Counted from the stretch's first letter, positions 24,075 through 33,225 are shown. The stretch is 46,388 nucleotides of DNA from Methanomicrobiales archaeon (GCA_012797575.1 JAAZOW010000188.1:1-46388), one strand, 5' to 3'. Numbers and translations: made by a program. The notes: generated by a model not told the origin, from the sequence alone.

Positions 24075-26597
24075 TCACCCCGCAAGCCTTCGGACGAAGT
24101 GCCCGCCGGTGATCCCCCCGAATGCCCGCTTTTTCACCGCATCTTTGAGCGCGCTGAGCGTACCCTGATCTCCCCGGCAAGCAGCTGCGACCCCGTCAAC
24201 GTAGAGCCGGGTCATCTCCCCGGCATACCTGGGCCCGCGCCCCCGGGCATCGATCACGACTGCATCGATGCCCATCCCGACGATCCGGGGCAGATGGTCG
24301 ATCAGGCAGGTCTCGACGGCGTTGGCGATATACGTCAGGGATTCGCCATCACACCGGAGCGGAAAGATGCGGCCCCGCCGATCTTGCAGCCCCAGGAACC
24401 GGTTGCCAGGAGCTGCCGCCGCCGGCCGATCCTCAGTCACCATCGCCTCGATAGTGCCCTGCACGAGCACCTCAAGCAGTGGGACGTCCCCGCCCCTTGA
24501 CTCTGCAAGGCGGGTTAGATCAGCGGCCGGGAGTTCCGGGGATACTGTGCACCGTAGGAAGAGCGGGGCCAGCTCCCTGAGAGTTCGGCGGTTCCAGACG
24601 TTCAGACCGGCAGCCCCGAAGAGCTCCATCCGGGGTTCGGCCTTCCGCACCGCATCCGCAGCGCCGAGCCCGCTCACCATGACGCCGTGGATATCCGCAT
24701 CATGGAGTGACGGGAGGAGCGGGATGGCTGCATCAAGAAAGGCGCGCCGCGTGATGGATGGCCACTTCCAGACAGGTTCCGTGCTACCGGCCCGGCAGAG
24801 AGCGGCAACCTCCTCAAGGAGGGTCGGGGTCATCGGGTCGACCGGTTCGAAGTAGATAGTCCGGGCGCCGGCCCGGGTGGCGGCCTCCACGCCCTCCGGG
24901 GTGTCGGTGTAGACTGAGACCGAGGGGACCTGCTCCATGACCCTGCCCGGGTGCGTCAGCCCGGCGATAGCAGCCTCTGCCCGATCCCGGGCCTCCCGCA
25001 CCGCGTCCGGGCCCGGACGCCATGCAGCGGCTATGGTCTCCTCGACCCTCCCTAAGAACGCCCGGCGAGCCCGGTTCAGTGCGCCTGGAGGCGCAAAGAG
25101 CCCGCCCGGGTAGTCGAGATCCAATCTGCGGATGATAAACGGTGTCCCTCCGGTCCTGGTGAGCTGCCCCGCGATATCCTCCGCAGAGAGTGGCCGGCTC
25201 CGTGCCGGCTCCATCCGCAGGTCTGCCCGGTAGGCAGCCTGGAACCGCTCTCCATTGCGCCCGAAGAGCGTCCCCTCAAAACAGGGCACGCCGTCATCCC
25301 AGGTGACCGCAAGATCGATCGGCAACGGCTGTAGACCCTCAAGGATCTCTCTTGTCTGTTCCTCCAGATCCGCGCTCTTCGTCAGCAAGACCCTCATCCC
25401 CCGATCGACGGGTGCGGGAACTCTGACCCGCACCATACCTCGGCGGAGAGCGGGGGTGCCGTGGACGATGGTGCCCACATCCCGATCTGGATCGTCTGTG
25501 CAGAAGGCCAACCCGTCGCCGGAGCGGGGCACGACCTCCCCGGTGAGGCGGACAGTCGCCTCCCGCCTCTGCGGGCTGTAACTGACCACCGAACCGAGCG
25601 GGATCCCCCGGTTCCCGGGCCGGTCGCGGGCCATGATATCGGGTGCGCTGAGGATGTAGCCCTCGGTGAACTCGCGGTTGAATGCGAGCGCGAGATCACG
25701 CATATCCTCCCCGGAGGGTGTCCAGGCCTCCCCGGCGGCGATCGTATCGAGGGCGCGCCGGTAGATCCCCACCACCGTAGCAACGTATTCCGCTGAACGC
25801 ATCCTCCCCTCTATCTTGAGTGAAGCCACCGGTGCACGTGCTATCCGGTCGAGATATGGGTATATCGCGAGATCCCGGGTCGAAAGCAGGTACGGTCCCT
25901 CTGCAGGCACGGTCTGGAGGGCTTCTGGGCGGCCATACTCATCCTTCTCAGCGATCACGAGCCGATAGGGCTTCCTGCACGGCTGAGCGCACATCCCCCG
26001 GTTCCCGCTCCGGTTCCCGATCATCGAGGAGAGGAGGCATTGCCCTGAGTAGCAGTAGCAGAGCGCACCGTGGACGAAGACTTCGATACCGATCCCCGAG
26101 ACCCCGGCGGCGATATCCTCAATCTCGGGGAGGGTGAGTTCCCGTGCCAGGACCACACGGGAGAACCCCTCCCGCGCGGCCCGGGCCACGCCTTCACGGT
26201 TATGGATCGTCATCTGGGTGGAGGCGTGGAGGGGTAGATCCGGGATCACCTCCCGGGCGAGTGCCGCAACGCCGATATCCTGCACCAGGATGGCATCTGC
26301 CCCGATCTCATAGAGCCAGAGGAGGTAGCGGATCACGTCGGGGAGTTCGGCATCACTGATGAGGGTGTTTACGGTGATGTAGACCCGGGCACCCTGGAGA
26401 TGCGCATAATCGATTGCAGACCGGAGTTCATCATCCGAGAAGTTCGCTGCATACTGCCTTGCCCCAAACCGCCTCCCCGCAAGATAGACCGCATCCGCGC
26501 CAGCGGCCAGAGCGGCGGCCAGAGCCTCCGGCGATCCGGCAGGTGCAAGCAGCTCCGGAGATACGATCGGATCGGCTCTTGAGTGATCGTGTGGCAT
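24075..26597 (-). CDS. U32 peptidase-family protein with C-terminal DUF3656-like extension
   Basis: The protein has 840 residues. The N-terminal ~330 are a typical U32 TIM-barrel: SPELLAPAGSPEALAAALAA, GADAVYLAGRRFGARQYAAN, LHASTQMTIHN and FVHGALCYCYSGQCLLSSM, followed by GNRGMCAQPCRKPY. The conserved cysteines match the proposed iron-sulfur cluster site of U32 proteins. Bacterial relatives (RlhA, TrhP) hydroxylate rRNA or tRNA bases rather than cut proteins, so RNA modification is the more likely role. The remaining ~500 residues resemble the long form seen in bacteria and archaea, with a second barrel-like region near 590-830. It is divergent from the ProC-like gene. Confidence 0.88.
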   Translation of the reverse strand: MPHDHSRADPIVSPELLAPAGSPEALAAALAAGADAVYLAGRRFGARQYAANFSDDELRSAIDYAHLQGARVYITVNTLISDAELPDVIRYLLWLYEIGADAILVQDIGVAALAREVIPDLPLHASTQMTIHNREGVARAAREGFSRVVLARELTLPEIEDIAAGVSGIGIEVFVHGALCYCYSGQCLLSSMIGNRSGNRGMCAQPCRKPYRLVIAEKDEYGRPEALQTVPAEGPYLLSTRDLAIYPYLDRIARAPVASLKIEGRMRSAEYVATVVGIYRRALDTIAAGEAWTPSGEDMRDLALAFNREFTEGYILSAPDIMARDRPGNRGIPLGSVVSYSPQRREATVRLTGEVVPRSGDGLAFCTDDPDRDVGTIVHGTPALRRGMVRVRVPAPVDRGMRVLLTKSADLEEQTREILEGLQPLPIDLAVTWDDGVPCFEGTLFGRNGERFQAAYRADLRMEPARSRPLSAEDIAGQLTRTGGTPFIIRRLDLDYPGGLFAPPGALNRARRAFLGRVEETIAAAWRPGPDAVREARDRAEAAIAGLTHPGRVMEQVPSVSVYTDTPEGVEAATRAGARTIYFEPVDPMTPTLLEEVAALCRAGSTEPVWKWPSITRRAFLDAAIPLLPSLHDADIHGVMVSGLGAADAVRKAEPRMELFGAAGLNVWNRRTLRELAPLFLRCTVSPELPAADLTRLAESRGGDVPLLEVLVQGTIEAMVTEDRPAAAAPGNRFLGLQDRRGRIFPLRCDGESLTYIANAVETCLIDHLPRIVGMGIDAVVIDARGRGPRYAGEMTRLYVDGVAAACRGDQGTLSALKDAVKKRAFGGITGGHFVRRLAG

Positions 26598-26733
26598 TCT
26601 GATCCAGTACAGTCACCCTGCCGGCCTATATACCCACTCTGGCAAGACCCAGGAATGCTTGCCTTCATCCACTCGGTCCCAAGGGGGGTGTCACCCTTTT
26701 TTTTGCGAAGAGGACCAATCGAGAGGGAGGATC

Positions 26734-27555
26734 ATGGATACGGTCGGGGTTATCGGTTGCGGAGAGATGGGGCGCATGCTGGTGGACGGGTTTCTTTCGT
26801 CGGGGGTGCTCCGGGCTGATGAAGTTGTGGTCTCATCGAGGAGCAAGGGGAGCCTGGATACATGCGCGGCCGCCTGGCCGGGGATCGGTATCGCGGCGAC
26901 AAATACTGAGCTCGCCCGGCAGTGCCGCCTGATCATCATCGCCGTCAGACCGCAGGAGATCATGGCTGTCCTCCGCGAGATCGCTCCGGTGATGGATGGT
27001 AGTGAGCATATCGTCTCGCTTGCCGCTGGCGTAGGCCTTGCGGATCTTGAATCGGTATTCTGGGGTTCGGTCACCCGCACTGTGCCCACGATCACGTCCC
27101 GGGCTTGGCAGGGGACGACGCTGATCTGCCACGGACACCGGGTTGGGGCGGGCGACGCCATCCGGGTGGAGGAGCTCCTCTCCTCCATCGGTGACGTGAT
27201 GCTCGTCGGAGAGGATGAACTCGCGGTGGCAACGCTCCTTTCGAGCTGCGGGCCGGGGTTGCTTGTTGCCATCATCGAGGAGATGGCCCAGGCGGCATCC
27301 CGCGCAGGTGACCTCTCGTACGACCGGGCTCTTTCGCTTGCGACGGGGATGGCCATGGCCACGGCTGCCTGCATGAGAAAGGCCGGCGAAGCACCGCCCG
27401 ACCTGATCCGGCGGGTTGCGACCGGTGGCGGCATGACCGAGGTCGGGGTGCAGGAGCTCCGTGAACGGCTGCCCATGATCTTTGATGAGGTTTTTGCCGC
27501 TATGCTGGAGCGTCATGGTGCGCTTGAGAGATGGTGTGGCAGGAAGTCGCCCTGA
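26734..27555 (+). CDS. proC: Pyrroline-5-carboxylate reductase-family protein
   Basis: The protein has 273 residues. It should reduce pyrroline-5-carboxylate to proline with NAD(P)H, or act on a related imine. The N-terminal Rossmann motif is GVIGCGEMGRMLVDGFL. The middle has IIIAVRPQEIMAVL and GLADLESVFWGSVTRTVPTI. The C-terminal dimerisation helix region contains the family's glycine motif in the form ATGGGMTEVGVQELRE, where SPGGTT is usual. The ATG at 26734 follows a strong ribosome-binding site (GGGAGGATC). The frame open upstream from 26659 is discarded. It is divergent from U32 and 56 bases before aroD. The changed glycine motif leaves the substrate slightly uncertain. Confidence 0.8.
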   Translation: MDTVGVIGCGEMGRMLVDGFLSSGVLRADEVVVSSRSKGSLDTCAAAWPGIGIAATNTELARQCRLIIIAVRPQEIMAVLREIAPVMDGSEHIVSLAAGVGLADLESVFWGSVTRTVPTITSRAWQGTTLICHGHRVGAGDAIRVEELLSSIGDVMLVGEDELAVATLLSSCGPGLLVAIIEEMAQAASRAGDLSYDRALSLATGMAMATAACMRKAGEAPPDLIRRVATGGGMTEVGVQELRERLPMIFDEVFAAMLERHGALERWCGRKSP

Positions 27556-27611
27556 TCCTGGGAGGGTGCGGGCAGGCTTTAAGTGGTGGGGCGGCTACAT
27601 CTCCGGTGGAT

Positions 27612-28241
27612 ATGAAGATCGTCGTCTCTGTGGAGGATACCGGCTCTATCGATGAGGTGATAAAGTATAGCCCAACGTTCATCGAGCTCAGGCTCGACCG
27701 GATGGCCGATGATCCGCTGGATCAGGTCCGTGCGGTCCGGGAACAGACCGCCATCCCCCTTATCGCCACGCTCAGGAGCAGGGAAGAGGGGGGAGATTTC
27801 GTCGGCGGCGCGGATCTCTGGGCTCGCATCGTCAATCCGATTGCGAAGTACGTTGATCTCGTGGATATCGAGGCCCGTTACCGGGACCATGCACCGGCCA
27901 TCAAGAGCCAGGGGGTCCAGATAATCGCGTCCCTCCACACGAACGAGATGCCTTCTCCCTCAGAGCTGAGAGAGATCGAGGGGATGCTCAGATCGTATGG
28001 CGACATACCGAAGATCGTCGTGAAGCCCCGCACCCCCGATGACCTCCTCGCGCTCATCGCGTTCACCCATCATGCCCAAAAGCCCATCTGCACAAGCGTC
28101 ATGGGCTCTGAGTTTCGCTACGCACGCGCGATCCTGCCGCTTCTCGGCTCGGAGTTCACCTTCTGTCACGCCGGAACTCCGACGGCCGGGGGGCAGTACC
28201 ACATACGGGAGATGCGGCAGATCGCGGACCTGATGAAGTGA
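27612..28241 (+). CDS. aroD: 3-dehydroquinate dehydratase, type I
   Basis: The protein has 209 residues and is a cytoplasmic TIM-barrel. It converts 3-dehydroquinate to 3-dehydroshikimate through a Schiff base on lysine. The catalytic residues are visible: Glu in VDIEARY, His in ASLHTNEMPS and Lys in IVVKPRTPDD. The C-terminal substrate loop is AGTPTAGGQYHIREM. The length is typical of the short archaeal type I enzymes. ATG 27612 follows GGTGGAT; the frame open upstream from 27531 overlaps proC and is not used. It supplies the one step between aroB' and the shikimate dehydrogenase that is absent from the aromatic operon at 28828-36617, and it is transcribed towards that operon. Confidence 0.93.
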   Translation: MKIVVSVEDTGSIDEVIKYSPTFIELRLDRMADDPLDQVRAVREQTAIPLIATLRSREEGGDFVGGADLWARIVNPIAKYVDLVDIEARYRDHAPAIKSQGVQIIASLHTNEMPSPSELREIEGMLRSYGDIPKIVVKPRTPDDLLALIAFTHHAQKPICTSVMGSEFRYARAILPLLGSEFTFCHAGTPTAGGQYHIREMRQIADLMK

Positions 28242-28301
28242 GGGGAAGAGGGACTTCACGGTCCCTTTCACCGATAACCAGGCAAATCATTCAGCTTTCT
28301 G

Positions 28302-28661
28302 ATGTGTACGGCCATCTTACCTGTGATCTGGCGGACCCTGCATTGCAACGATTGTATTACAGTCGATCTCGCATCTGTTGAAGTTGCAAATGTTGCCCGG
28401 AAGCGGGTCCGCCATTCAGGTCAGGAGATCATCAGATCCGGGCTGGCCGACGCTCAGGCATTTGTCCGGGAGACCTGCCATGTGGTACCGGCCCGTGACC
28501 TGATGCCCGCGACATACGATCTGGCGTGCAGCCACGGGATCACAATCTACGACGCCCTCTTTGTTGCCGCGGCGGTCCAGTGCGGGACCGGCCTGGTGAC
28601 CGGCGACGGCAGGCTCCACGACGCAGTGAAACCAGTGGTGACCACGCAACTGGTCCGTTGA
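28302..28661 (+). CDS. PIN-domain (VapC-like) protein, probably N-terminally truncated
   Basis: The reading frame gives 119 residues. From residue ~21 it matches PIN-domain ribonucleases: VDLASVEVANVARKRVRHSG (conserved Glu), then ATYDLACSHGITIYDALFVA (conserved Asp) and TGLVTGDGRLHDAV (conserved Asp). The first ~20 residues (MCTAILPVIWRT) do not contain the first strand with the essential Asp that should begin a PIN domain, such as a VDSS-type motif. The start of the gene therefore seems lost or replaced. No antitoxin gene is seen next to it. It is probably a decaying VapC-type toxin, unless an unusual start restores the Asp. Confidence 0.6.
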   Translation: MCTAILPVIWRTLHCNDCITVDLASVEVANVARKRVRHSGQEIIRSGLADAQAFVRETCHVVPARDLMPATYDLACSHGITIYDALFVAAAVQCGTGLVTGDGRLHDAVKPVVTTQLVR

Positions 28662-28820
28662 CACGGGCCGGGTAGCCCGCCAGAGAAATGGAGCCACGAA
28701 TCACTCCGTGGTCTATTCCCCGCTCGAAACCCTTCGGGTCTCTCCAGCGCCGGCCCGTCGCACTTCGCACCTAGCGATGTTCGAGTTCCGTTCCTGCGGG
28801 AACGTCGTTCTAGCGAACCG
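28653..28820. other. Cluster of strong hairpins between the PIN gene and aroC
   Basis: Within about 170 bases there are several perfect stems: CCACG with CGTGG (near 28692-28710), ACCC with GGGT (near 28729-28740), CGTTCC with GGAACG (28789-28804) nested in GTTCG (28779-28783) with CGAAC (28814-28818). CCGTCGCAC occurs twice, near 28755 and 28818. The region lies after the stops of both flanking genes, so it could be a two-way termination region, a small structured RNA or a repeat remnant. Confidence 0.45.
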
Positions 28821-28827
28821 TCGCACC

Positions 28828-29817
28828 CTACCCCCGGTACTTCCTCTGCTCAAGCAGAGCATCGACGATGACGAGCGCGAGCATGCACTCCGCGACCGGG
28901 ACGATGCGCGGGGCGATGCAGGGATCGTGCCTCCCTTCGACCGATACATCCCGCTCGGCCCCGGTCGTATCCACGGTCCGTTGCGTCCGCCGTATCGAGG
29001 GCGTCGGTTTGACCGCGACCCGGACGACGATATCCTGCCCGGTGCTGATCCCACCGAGGATGCCCCCCGCGTGGTTGCTTGCAAACCCAGAGCTCGTGAT
29101 GGGGTCATTCATCTCGCTCCCGAACATCCTGGCGGCGCCGAACCCCTCGCCGATCTCGACGCCCTTCACCGCGCCGATGCCCATCATCGCCCCGGCGATG
29201 GCGGCATCCAGTTTCCCGAAGACCGGATCCCCGAGGCCCGGCGGGCAGCCGGTCGCCGTCACCTCGACGATACCCCCCACGGAGTCCCCGGCATCCCGGG
29301 CGGCACGGATCTCCGCCTCCATCGCCTCCGGCTCCACCGTCCCGTGGACCTCGATGACCCTCCCGCTGACCTCGATACCCTGCGGCGCGAGGCAACGCAT
29401 CGCCACCGCCCCGGCTGCGACCCGGGCAAGGGTCTCCCTCCCAGAGGATCTTCCGCCGCCCCTGTGGTCGCGGAGCCCGTACTTCGCCTGCCAGGTGTAG
29501 TCAGCGTGTCCGGGCCTGAATACATCCCGGAGGGCATCGTAATCCCCCGACCGGGCATCCTGGTTTCTTACGACGAGTGCGATGGGGGCACCGGTCGTCC
29601 TCCCCCCAAATGTCCCCGAGAGGATCTCAACCCGGTCAAGTTCCTGCCGTGCTGACTCAAGCGGACTCTTTCCCGGCCGTCTCCGGTCGAGGTAGGGCTG
29701 TATATCGGTCTCGGTGAGGCCGATCCCCGGCGGGCAGCCGTCGATGACCACACCCACGGCCTTCCCATGGCTCTCGCCAAACGTTGTGCACCTGAAGTTT
29801 CTCCCGAATGTGTTCAT
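28828..29817 (-). CDS. aroC: Chorismate synthase
   Basis: The protein has 329 residues. It converts 5-enolpyruvylshikimate-3-phosphate (EPSP) to chorismate using reduced flavin. Signature motifs are present: TFGESHGKAVGVVIDGCPPG at the start, RRPGKSPLESARQE, RPGHADYTWQAKYG with the following RGGGRSSGRET, and GGILGGISTGQDIVVRVAVK with KPTPSIRRTQ. GRHDPCIAPRIVPVAE closes the active site. Its ATG overlaps the stop of the aroK-aroE gene (ATGA). It is the last gene of the aromatic operon. The length is slightly under the usual ~360 but all motifs are intact. Confidence 0.96.
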   Translation of the reverse strand: MNTFGRNFRCTTFGESHGKAVGVVIDGCPPGIGLTETDIQPYLDRRRPGKSPLESARQELDRVEILSGTFGGRTTGAPIALVVRNQDARSGDYDALRDVFRPGHADYTWQAKYGLRDHRGGGRSSGRETLARVAAGAVAMRCLAPQGIEVSGRVIEVHGTVEPEAMEAEIRAARDAGDSVGGIVEVTATGCPPGLGDPVFGKLDAAIAGAMMGIGAVKGVEIGEGFGAARMFGSEMNDPITSSGFASNHAGGILGGISTGQDIVVRVAVKPTPSIRRTQRTVDTTGAERDVSVEGRHDPCIAPRIVPVAECMLALVIVDALLEQRKYRG

Positions 29818-31169
29818 TGAAGCATCCCCCGGATCAGTGCGGGCGTGACCGCGATCCCGGTCATCAGCTGGAACTGCGCCACAGCCTGGTGGATGAACAT
29901 CTCAGTCCCCGGTATCACCTCACACCCTGCCCTCTTCGCGGCCCTTATGAGAGGAGTCTCCGGCGGCGTGTAGACGAGGTCAAAGATGGTCATCCCCGGT
30001 TCAAGGTCATCAGGTCCGAGCAGGGCCCGGGTATCGGGATCCATACCGACCGGGGTTGCATCTACAACCACATCGGCGCCACTCTCTCTGAAGTCTTTTA
30101 GTGCTCCCCACCGGCACCTGAACCGCTCCGCAAGCCTCCGCGCCGCATCAGGGCGCCGGGCAAGGATCGAGACGTCCATATCAAGCGACATGAGAGCATA
30201 GGCCGCCGCAGCCGCTGCACCCCCGGCACCGAGGACGACCGCCCGCTCACCCCGCCGGTGGGCGAGCGGCGTGCGCACGCCGATCCAGTCGGTGTTGTAG
30301 CCGTAAAGCCTGTCGCCGCACCGCACAACGGTGTTCACCGCCCCAATAGCCGCTGCATGATCGTCCACCTCGTCGACGTGGCGCATCACATCGGTCTTGA
30401 ACGGTATGGTGACTGAGAGCCCTTTTGTGGGGAGGAGCGAGGCGAGGCGGACGATCTCTCCCACATCAGGCCACTCGATGGAGGTGTAGTGGTACCGCAT
30501 ACCAAAATGGGCGAAGAGTCGATTGTATATGAGCGGGCTCCTGCTGTGGGCGCAGGGGTTACCAGCAATGCCGCATACCCTGAGCTCCGGATCGTGGGCG
30601 ACCATGCTCTTGAGCTCAGAGAGCCCGAACCGCTCAAGGAGGACGTCACGTTCATGCATCGCGGCCGAGGAGATGGTGTCGTCTTGAAGGATCAGGTCTG
30701 CGATCTCCTCCGGCGTGCGCCGCCCGGTATCGATACAGGCATCGGCCGCGCCCAGGTATGCCTCCCTCCTCCGTTCAAGGAGGGCTCGAACCTCCTCTGC
30801 CGGCGGAAGATCGGTCAACTCCGGTCGATCGCTCCCGGTGATCCGATCCCGGATGACATCGGGCGGAGCCGTGAGGAGGATGACCGTGCCGCGCCATCTA
30901 AGGTCAGCGACGTTTTCCGGGTTGCAGACTGCACCGCCGCCGGTGCTGATCACCCCGTTTGCGTCCCGGAGCGATGCTATCACCCCTCGCTCGAGGTCCC
31001 GGAACCCTGCCTCCCCGCGCCGGCTGAATATCTCCGGGATCGTCATGCCTGCCCGACGCTCGATCAGTGCATCGGCATCAAAGAAGGATACTCCCAGCCG
31101 CTCAGCAAGGATCTGTCCGACCGATGTCTTCCCGGTCCCCCGGAACCCTGCAAGGACGATCTTTCTCAC
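29814..31169 (-). CDS. aroKE: Bifunctional shikimate kinase-shikimate dehydrogenase
   Basis: The protein has 451 residues in two parts. Residues ~1-170 are a bacterial-type shikimate kinase: P-loop GFRGTGKTSVG, FFDADALIERRAGMTI, GEAGFRDLE and ISTGGGAV. Residues ~185-451 are shikimate dehydrogenase AroE: NPCAHSRSPLIYNRLF, LSVTIPFK, YGYNTDWIGV, nucleotide loop VLGAGGAAAAAAYAL and MFIHQAVAQFQLMTG. It therefore reduces dehydroshikimate and phosphorylates shikimate. The GTG at 31169 overlaps the aroA stop (GTGA) and starts right at RKIVLAGF, so it is preferred to the upstream frame at 31226. Most archaea use an unrelated GHMP-type shikimate kinase, so the P-loop kinase fused here is notable and suggests acquisition from bacteria. 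Confidence 0.92.
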   Translation of the reverse strand: MRKIVLAGFRGTGKTSVGQILAERLGVSFFDADALIERRAGMTIPEIFSRRGEAGFRDLERGVIASLRDANGVISTGGGAVCNPENVADLRWRGTVILLTAPPDVIRDRITGSDRPELTDLPPAEEVRALLERRREAYLGAADACIDTGRRTPEEIADLILQDDTISSAAMHERDVLLERFGLSELKSMVAHDPELRVCGIAGNPCAHSRSPLIYNRLFAHFGMRYHYTSIEWPDVGEIVRLASLLPTKGLSVTIPFKTDVMRHVDEVDDHAAAIGAVNTVVRCGDRLYGYNTDWIGVRTPLAHRRGERAVVLGAGGAAAAAAYALMSLDMDVSILARRPDAARRLAERFRCRWGALKDFRESGADVVVDATPVGMDPDTRALLGPDDLEPGMTIFDLVYTPPETPLIRAAKRAGCEVIPGTEMFIHQAVAQFQLMTGIAVTPALIRGMLQ

Positions 31170-32434
31170 AGCAACCCCTCCCCGTAAAGCGCCTCCCAAA
31201 ATCCCGGGAAGGACTTCTCCACGCACCCGGGATCGCGGATCGCCACGCCACCGACCGCGAACCCGAGCACCGCAAAGGCCATCGCAGTCCGGTGGTCATC
31301 GCGCGGGTCGACGAGCACGCCATGGAGTGGGGCGGGCGTGATCGTAAGGGAGTTCTCCGCGACCTGAACCTCCGCTCCCATCCTCCGGAGGATCTCTGCA
31401 GTCACCCTGACCCTATCACTCTCCTTGTACTGCAGATGCGCGATCCCCCGAATCGTCGTCGGCGATGATGCCGTCGCCGCCACCGCTGCGAGCGTCTGGA
31501 CGGTGTCGGGAGATGATGACATATCGATATCGATCCCGGAGAGGTCACCCGCCCGCTCCACCGCCACCACATCGGCGCCGGTGGTCACGTGACATCCCAT
31601 GGCCTCGAGTGCGGTGAAGAACCGGCGATCTCCCTGGACCGATGTCGGGGAGAGGCCCGTGACCGTGACCCGCCCGCCGCAGACGGCTGCCACCGCGAAG
31701 AGATAGGATGCTGACGAGTAATCCCCCTCGATCCGGTAGTTCCGCCCCCGGTAGGCTGCACCGCTCTTCACTCTGAACCAGTCGTAGCCCCGCCGTTCAA
31801 GCCGGGCGCCGAACCTGAGCATCACATCCACCGTCACGTCGAGGTAAGATCGGGAGGCCGGTGGCGCCGGGAGCGTGAGTTCCACATCTTCATCCGCGTA
31901 GGGCGCCGCCATCAGTATGGAGGATATGAACTGGCTGCTCATGCTCCCATCGACCTCTGCCTTCCCGCCCCTGAGCCTGCCTGAGATCCGGATGGGGGGA
32001 AAACCCGGCCGAGCCATGAACGCAATATCGGCGCCGAGGGCTCGCAGGGCGTCGGCGAGCGGCCCTACCGGCCGCTCAAGCATCCGGGCACTCCCCGTGA
32101 GCACCACCGGGTGCGGGGCGATGAGCGCCGTCGAGGTGAGCAACCGCAGTGTCGTCCCTGAGTTCTCGCAATCGATCGTAACCTCGCCCGACACCGGGAA
32201 AGTCCCGCCACACCCGGTGACGGTGATCTCTCCTGAGCTCCACTCCACCGGCACACCGAGGCTCTCAAGCCCCCGGGCGGTCGCCTCCGTATCGATGGCG
32301 CGGAGGGGTGCCATGATCCGCGATCTTCCTGAAGCGAGCGCAGCGGCGATCAGCGCCCGGTGGGTGTAGCTCTTGGAGGGGGGCGCCTCGAACGTCGCGT
32401 CGACCGGGCCTATCCGCGATATGTTGATGATCAT
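31166..32434 (-). CDS. aroA: 3-phosphoshikimate 1-carboxyvinyltransferase (EPSP synthase)
   Basis: The protein has 422 residues. It joins shikimate-3-phosphate and phosphoenolpyruvate. Motifs are in order: PPSKSYTHRALIAAALASG, ENSGTTLRLL, LTGSARMLERPVGPL, DGSMSSQFISSILMA, IEGDYSSASYLFA, DMSSSPDTVQTLAA, KESDRVRVTAEILR and DDHRTAMAFAV. All expected catalytic positions (Lys, Arg, Asp, Glu) are present. The ATG at 32434 overlaps the pheA stop (ATGA); the frame open up to 32518 lies inside pheA and is not used. It is the sixth gene of the operon. The length is normal. Confidence 0.95.
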   Translation of the reverse strand: MIINISRIGPVDATFEAPPSKSYTHRALIAAALASGRSRIMAPLRAIDTEATARGLESLGVPVEWSSGEITVTGCGGTFPVSGEVTIDCENSGTTLRLLTSTALIAPHPVVLTGSARMLERPVGPLADALRALGADIAFMARPGFPPIRISGRLRGGKAEVDGSMSSQFISSILMAAPYADEDVELTLPAPPASRSYLDVTVDVMLRFGARLERRGYDWFRVKSGAAYRGRNYRIEGDYSSASYLFAVAAVCGGRVTVTGLSPTSVQGDRRFFTALEAMGCHVTTGADVVAVERAGDLSGIDIDMSSSPDTVQTLAAVAATASSPTTIRGIAHLQYKESDRVRVTAEILRRMGAEVQVAENSLTITPAPLHGVLVDPRDDHRTAMAFAVLGFAVGGVAIRDPGCVEKSFPGFWEALYGEGLL

Positions 32435-33225
32435 ATCCCCGGCACCCCCATGCGGGCGTAGCACCCAAGCTCCCTGATGGTGGTCACCCTCATAAGTTCC
32501 TCTCTCGCCTCCTGCCATCCTCCCGATATCTCAAGGTCGATGAAGAAGAGGTAACTCCCGATCCCGCGCCGGGACGGTCGGGATTCGATCCTGGTCAGGT
32601 TGATTCCCCGCCGGGCAAAGACTCCCAGGATATCGGCGAGGAGTCCGACGCGATCGATCTTCGGGTCCACAAGAAGGCTACATTTCGTGCACCCATCGTC
32701 GCTACGGGGGGTTGATGATACCTGCACGAACCGGGTGGTGTTGTCCCTGCTGTTCTGGATATCCCAGAGCACGATCGGGAGATCGTAGATCGTCGCTGCC
32801 ATCTCTGGTATGATCGCACCGGCATGGCCATCCCCCTGCATCGCCACGGCGCTTGCTGCGTTGCTGCTCGTATGCACGACCTCCACCCCCAGGCGTTCGA
32901 GGAGGATGGAACACTGTTCGTGGGTCTGCGGGTGGGCATATACGACCCGGAGCTGCTCCGGCTTCCTCCGGGCCGCGAGGTGGTGGCGGACCGGCATATA
33001 GGCCTCTCCTGTGATGGAGACGCCGAACTCAACGAGGCCCTGGAGCGTCTCCCCCACGCCGCCGGCCTCGGAGTTCTCGATCGGCACAAGGCCGTCAACT
33101 GATCCCCCCGCCACACGCTCGATGATGGCGCGGATTGTTGGCAGGAGTTCGATATCGTCAGCGTAGAGCCGTGCGGCGAGCTCGTGGCTGAACGTCCCTG
33201 CCGGACCAAGCGTCAGGACGGTCAT
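32431..33225 (-). CDS. pheA: Prephenate dehydratase
   Basis: The protein has 264 residues. It makes phenylpyruvate from prephenate for phenylalanine synthesis. The catalytic part (~1-180) has LGPAGTFSHELAARL, GLVPIENSEAGGVGETLQGL and the active-site motif DNTTRFVQV. An ACT domain follows (~190-260) with the phenylalanine-binding motif IESRPSRRGIGSYLFFIDLE, so feedback inhibition by phenylalanine is expected. There is no chorismate mutase domain. Its ATG overlaps the tyrA stop by 4 bases. Confidence 0.94.
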   Translation of the reverse strand: MTVLTLGPAGTFSHELAARLYADDIELLPTIRAIIERVAGGSVDGLVPIENSEAGGVGETLQGLVEFGVSITGEAYMPVRHHLAARRKPEQLRVVYAHPQTHEQCSILLERLGVEVVHTSSNAASAVAMQGDGHAGAIIPEMAATIYDLPIVLWDIQNSRDNTTRFVQVSSTPRSDDGCTKCSLLVDPKIDRVGLLADILGVFARRGINLTRIESRPSRRGIGSYLFFIDLEISGGWQEAREELMRVTTIRELGCYARMGVPGI

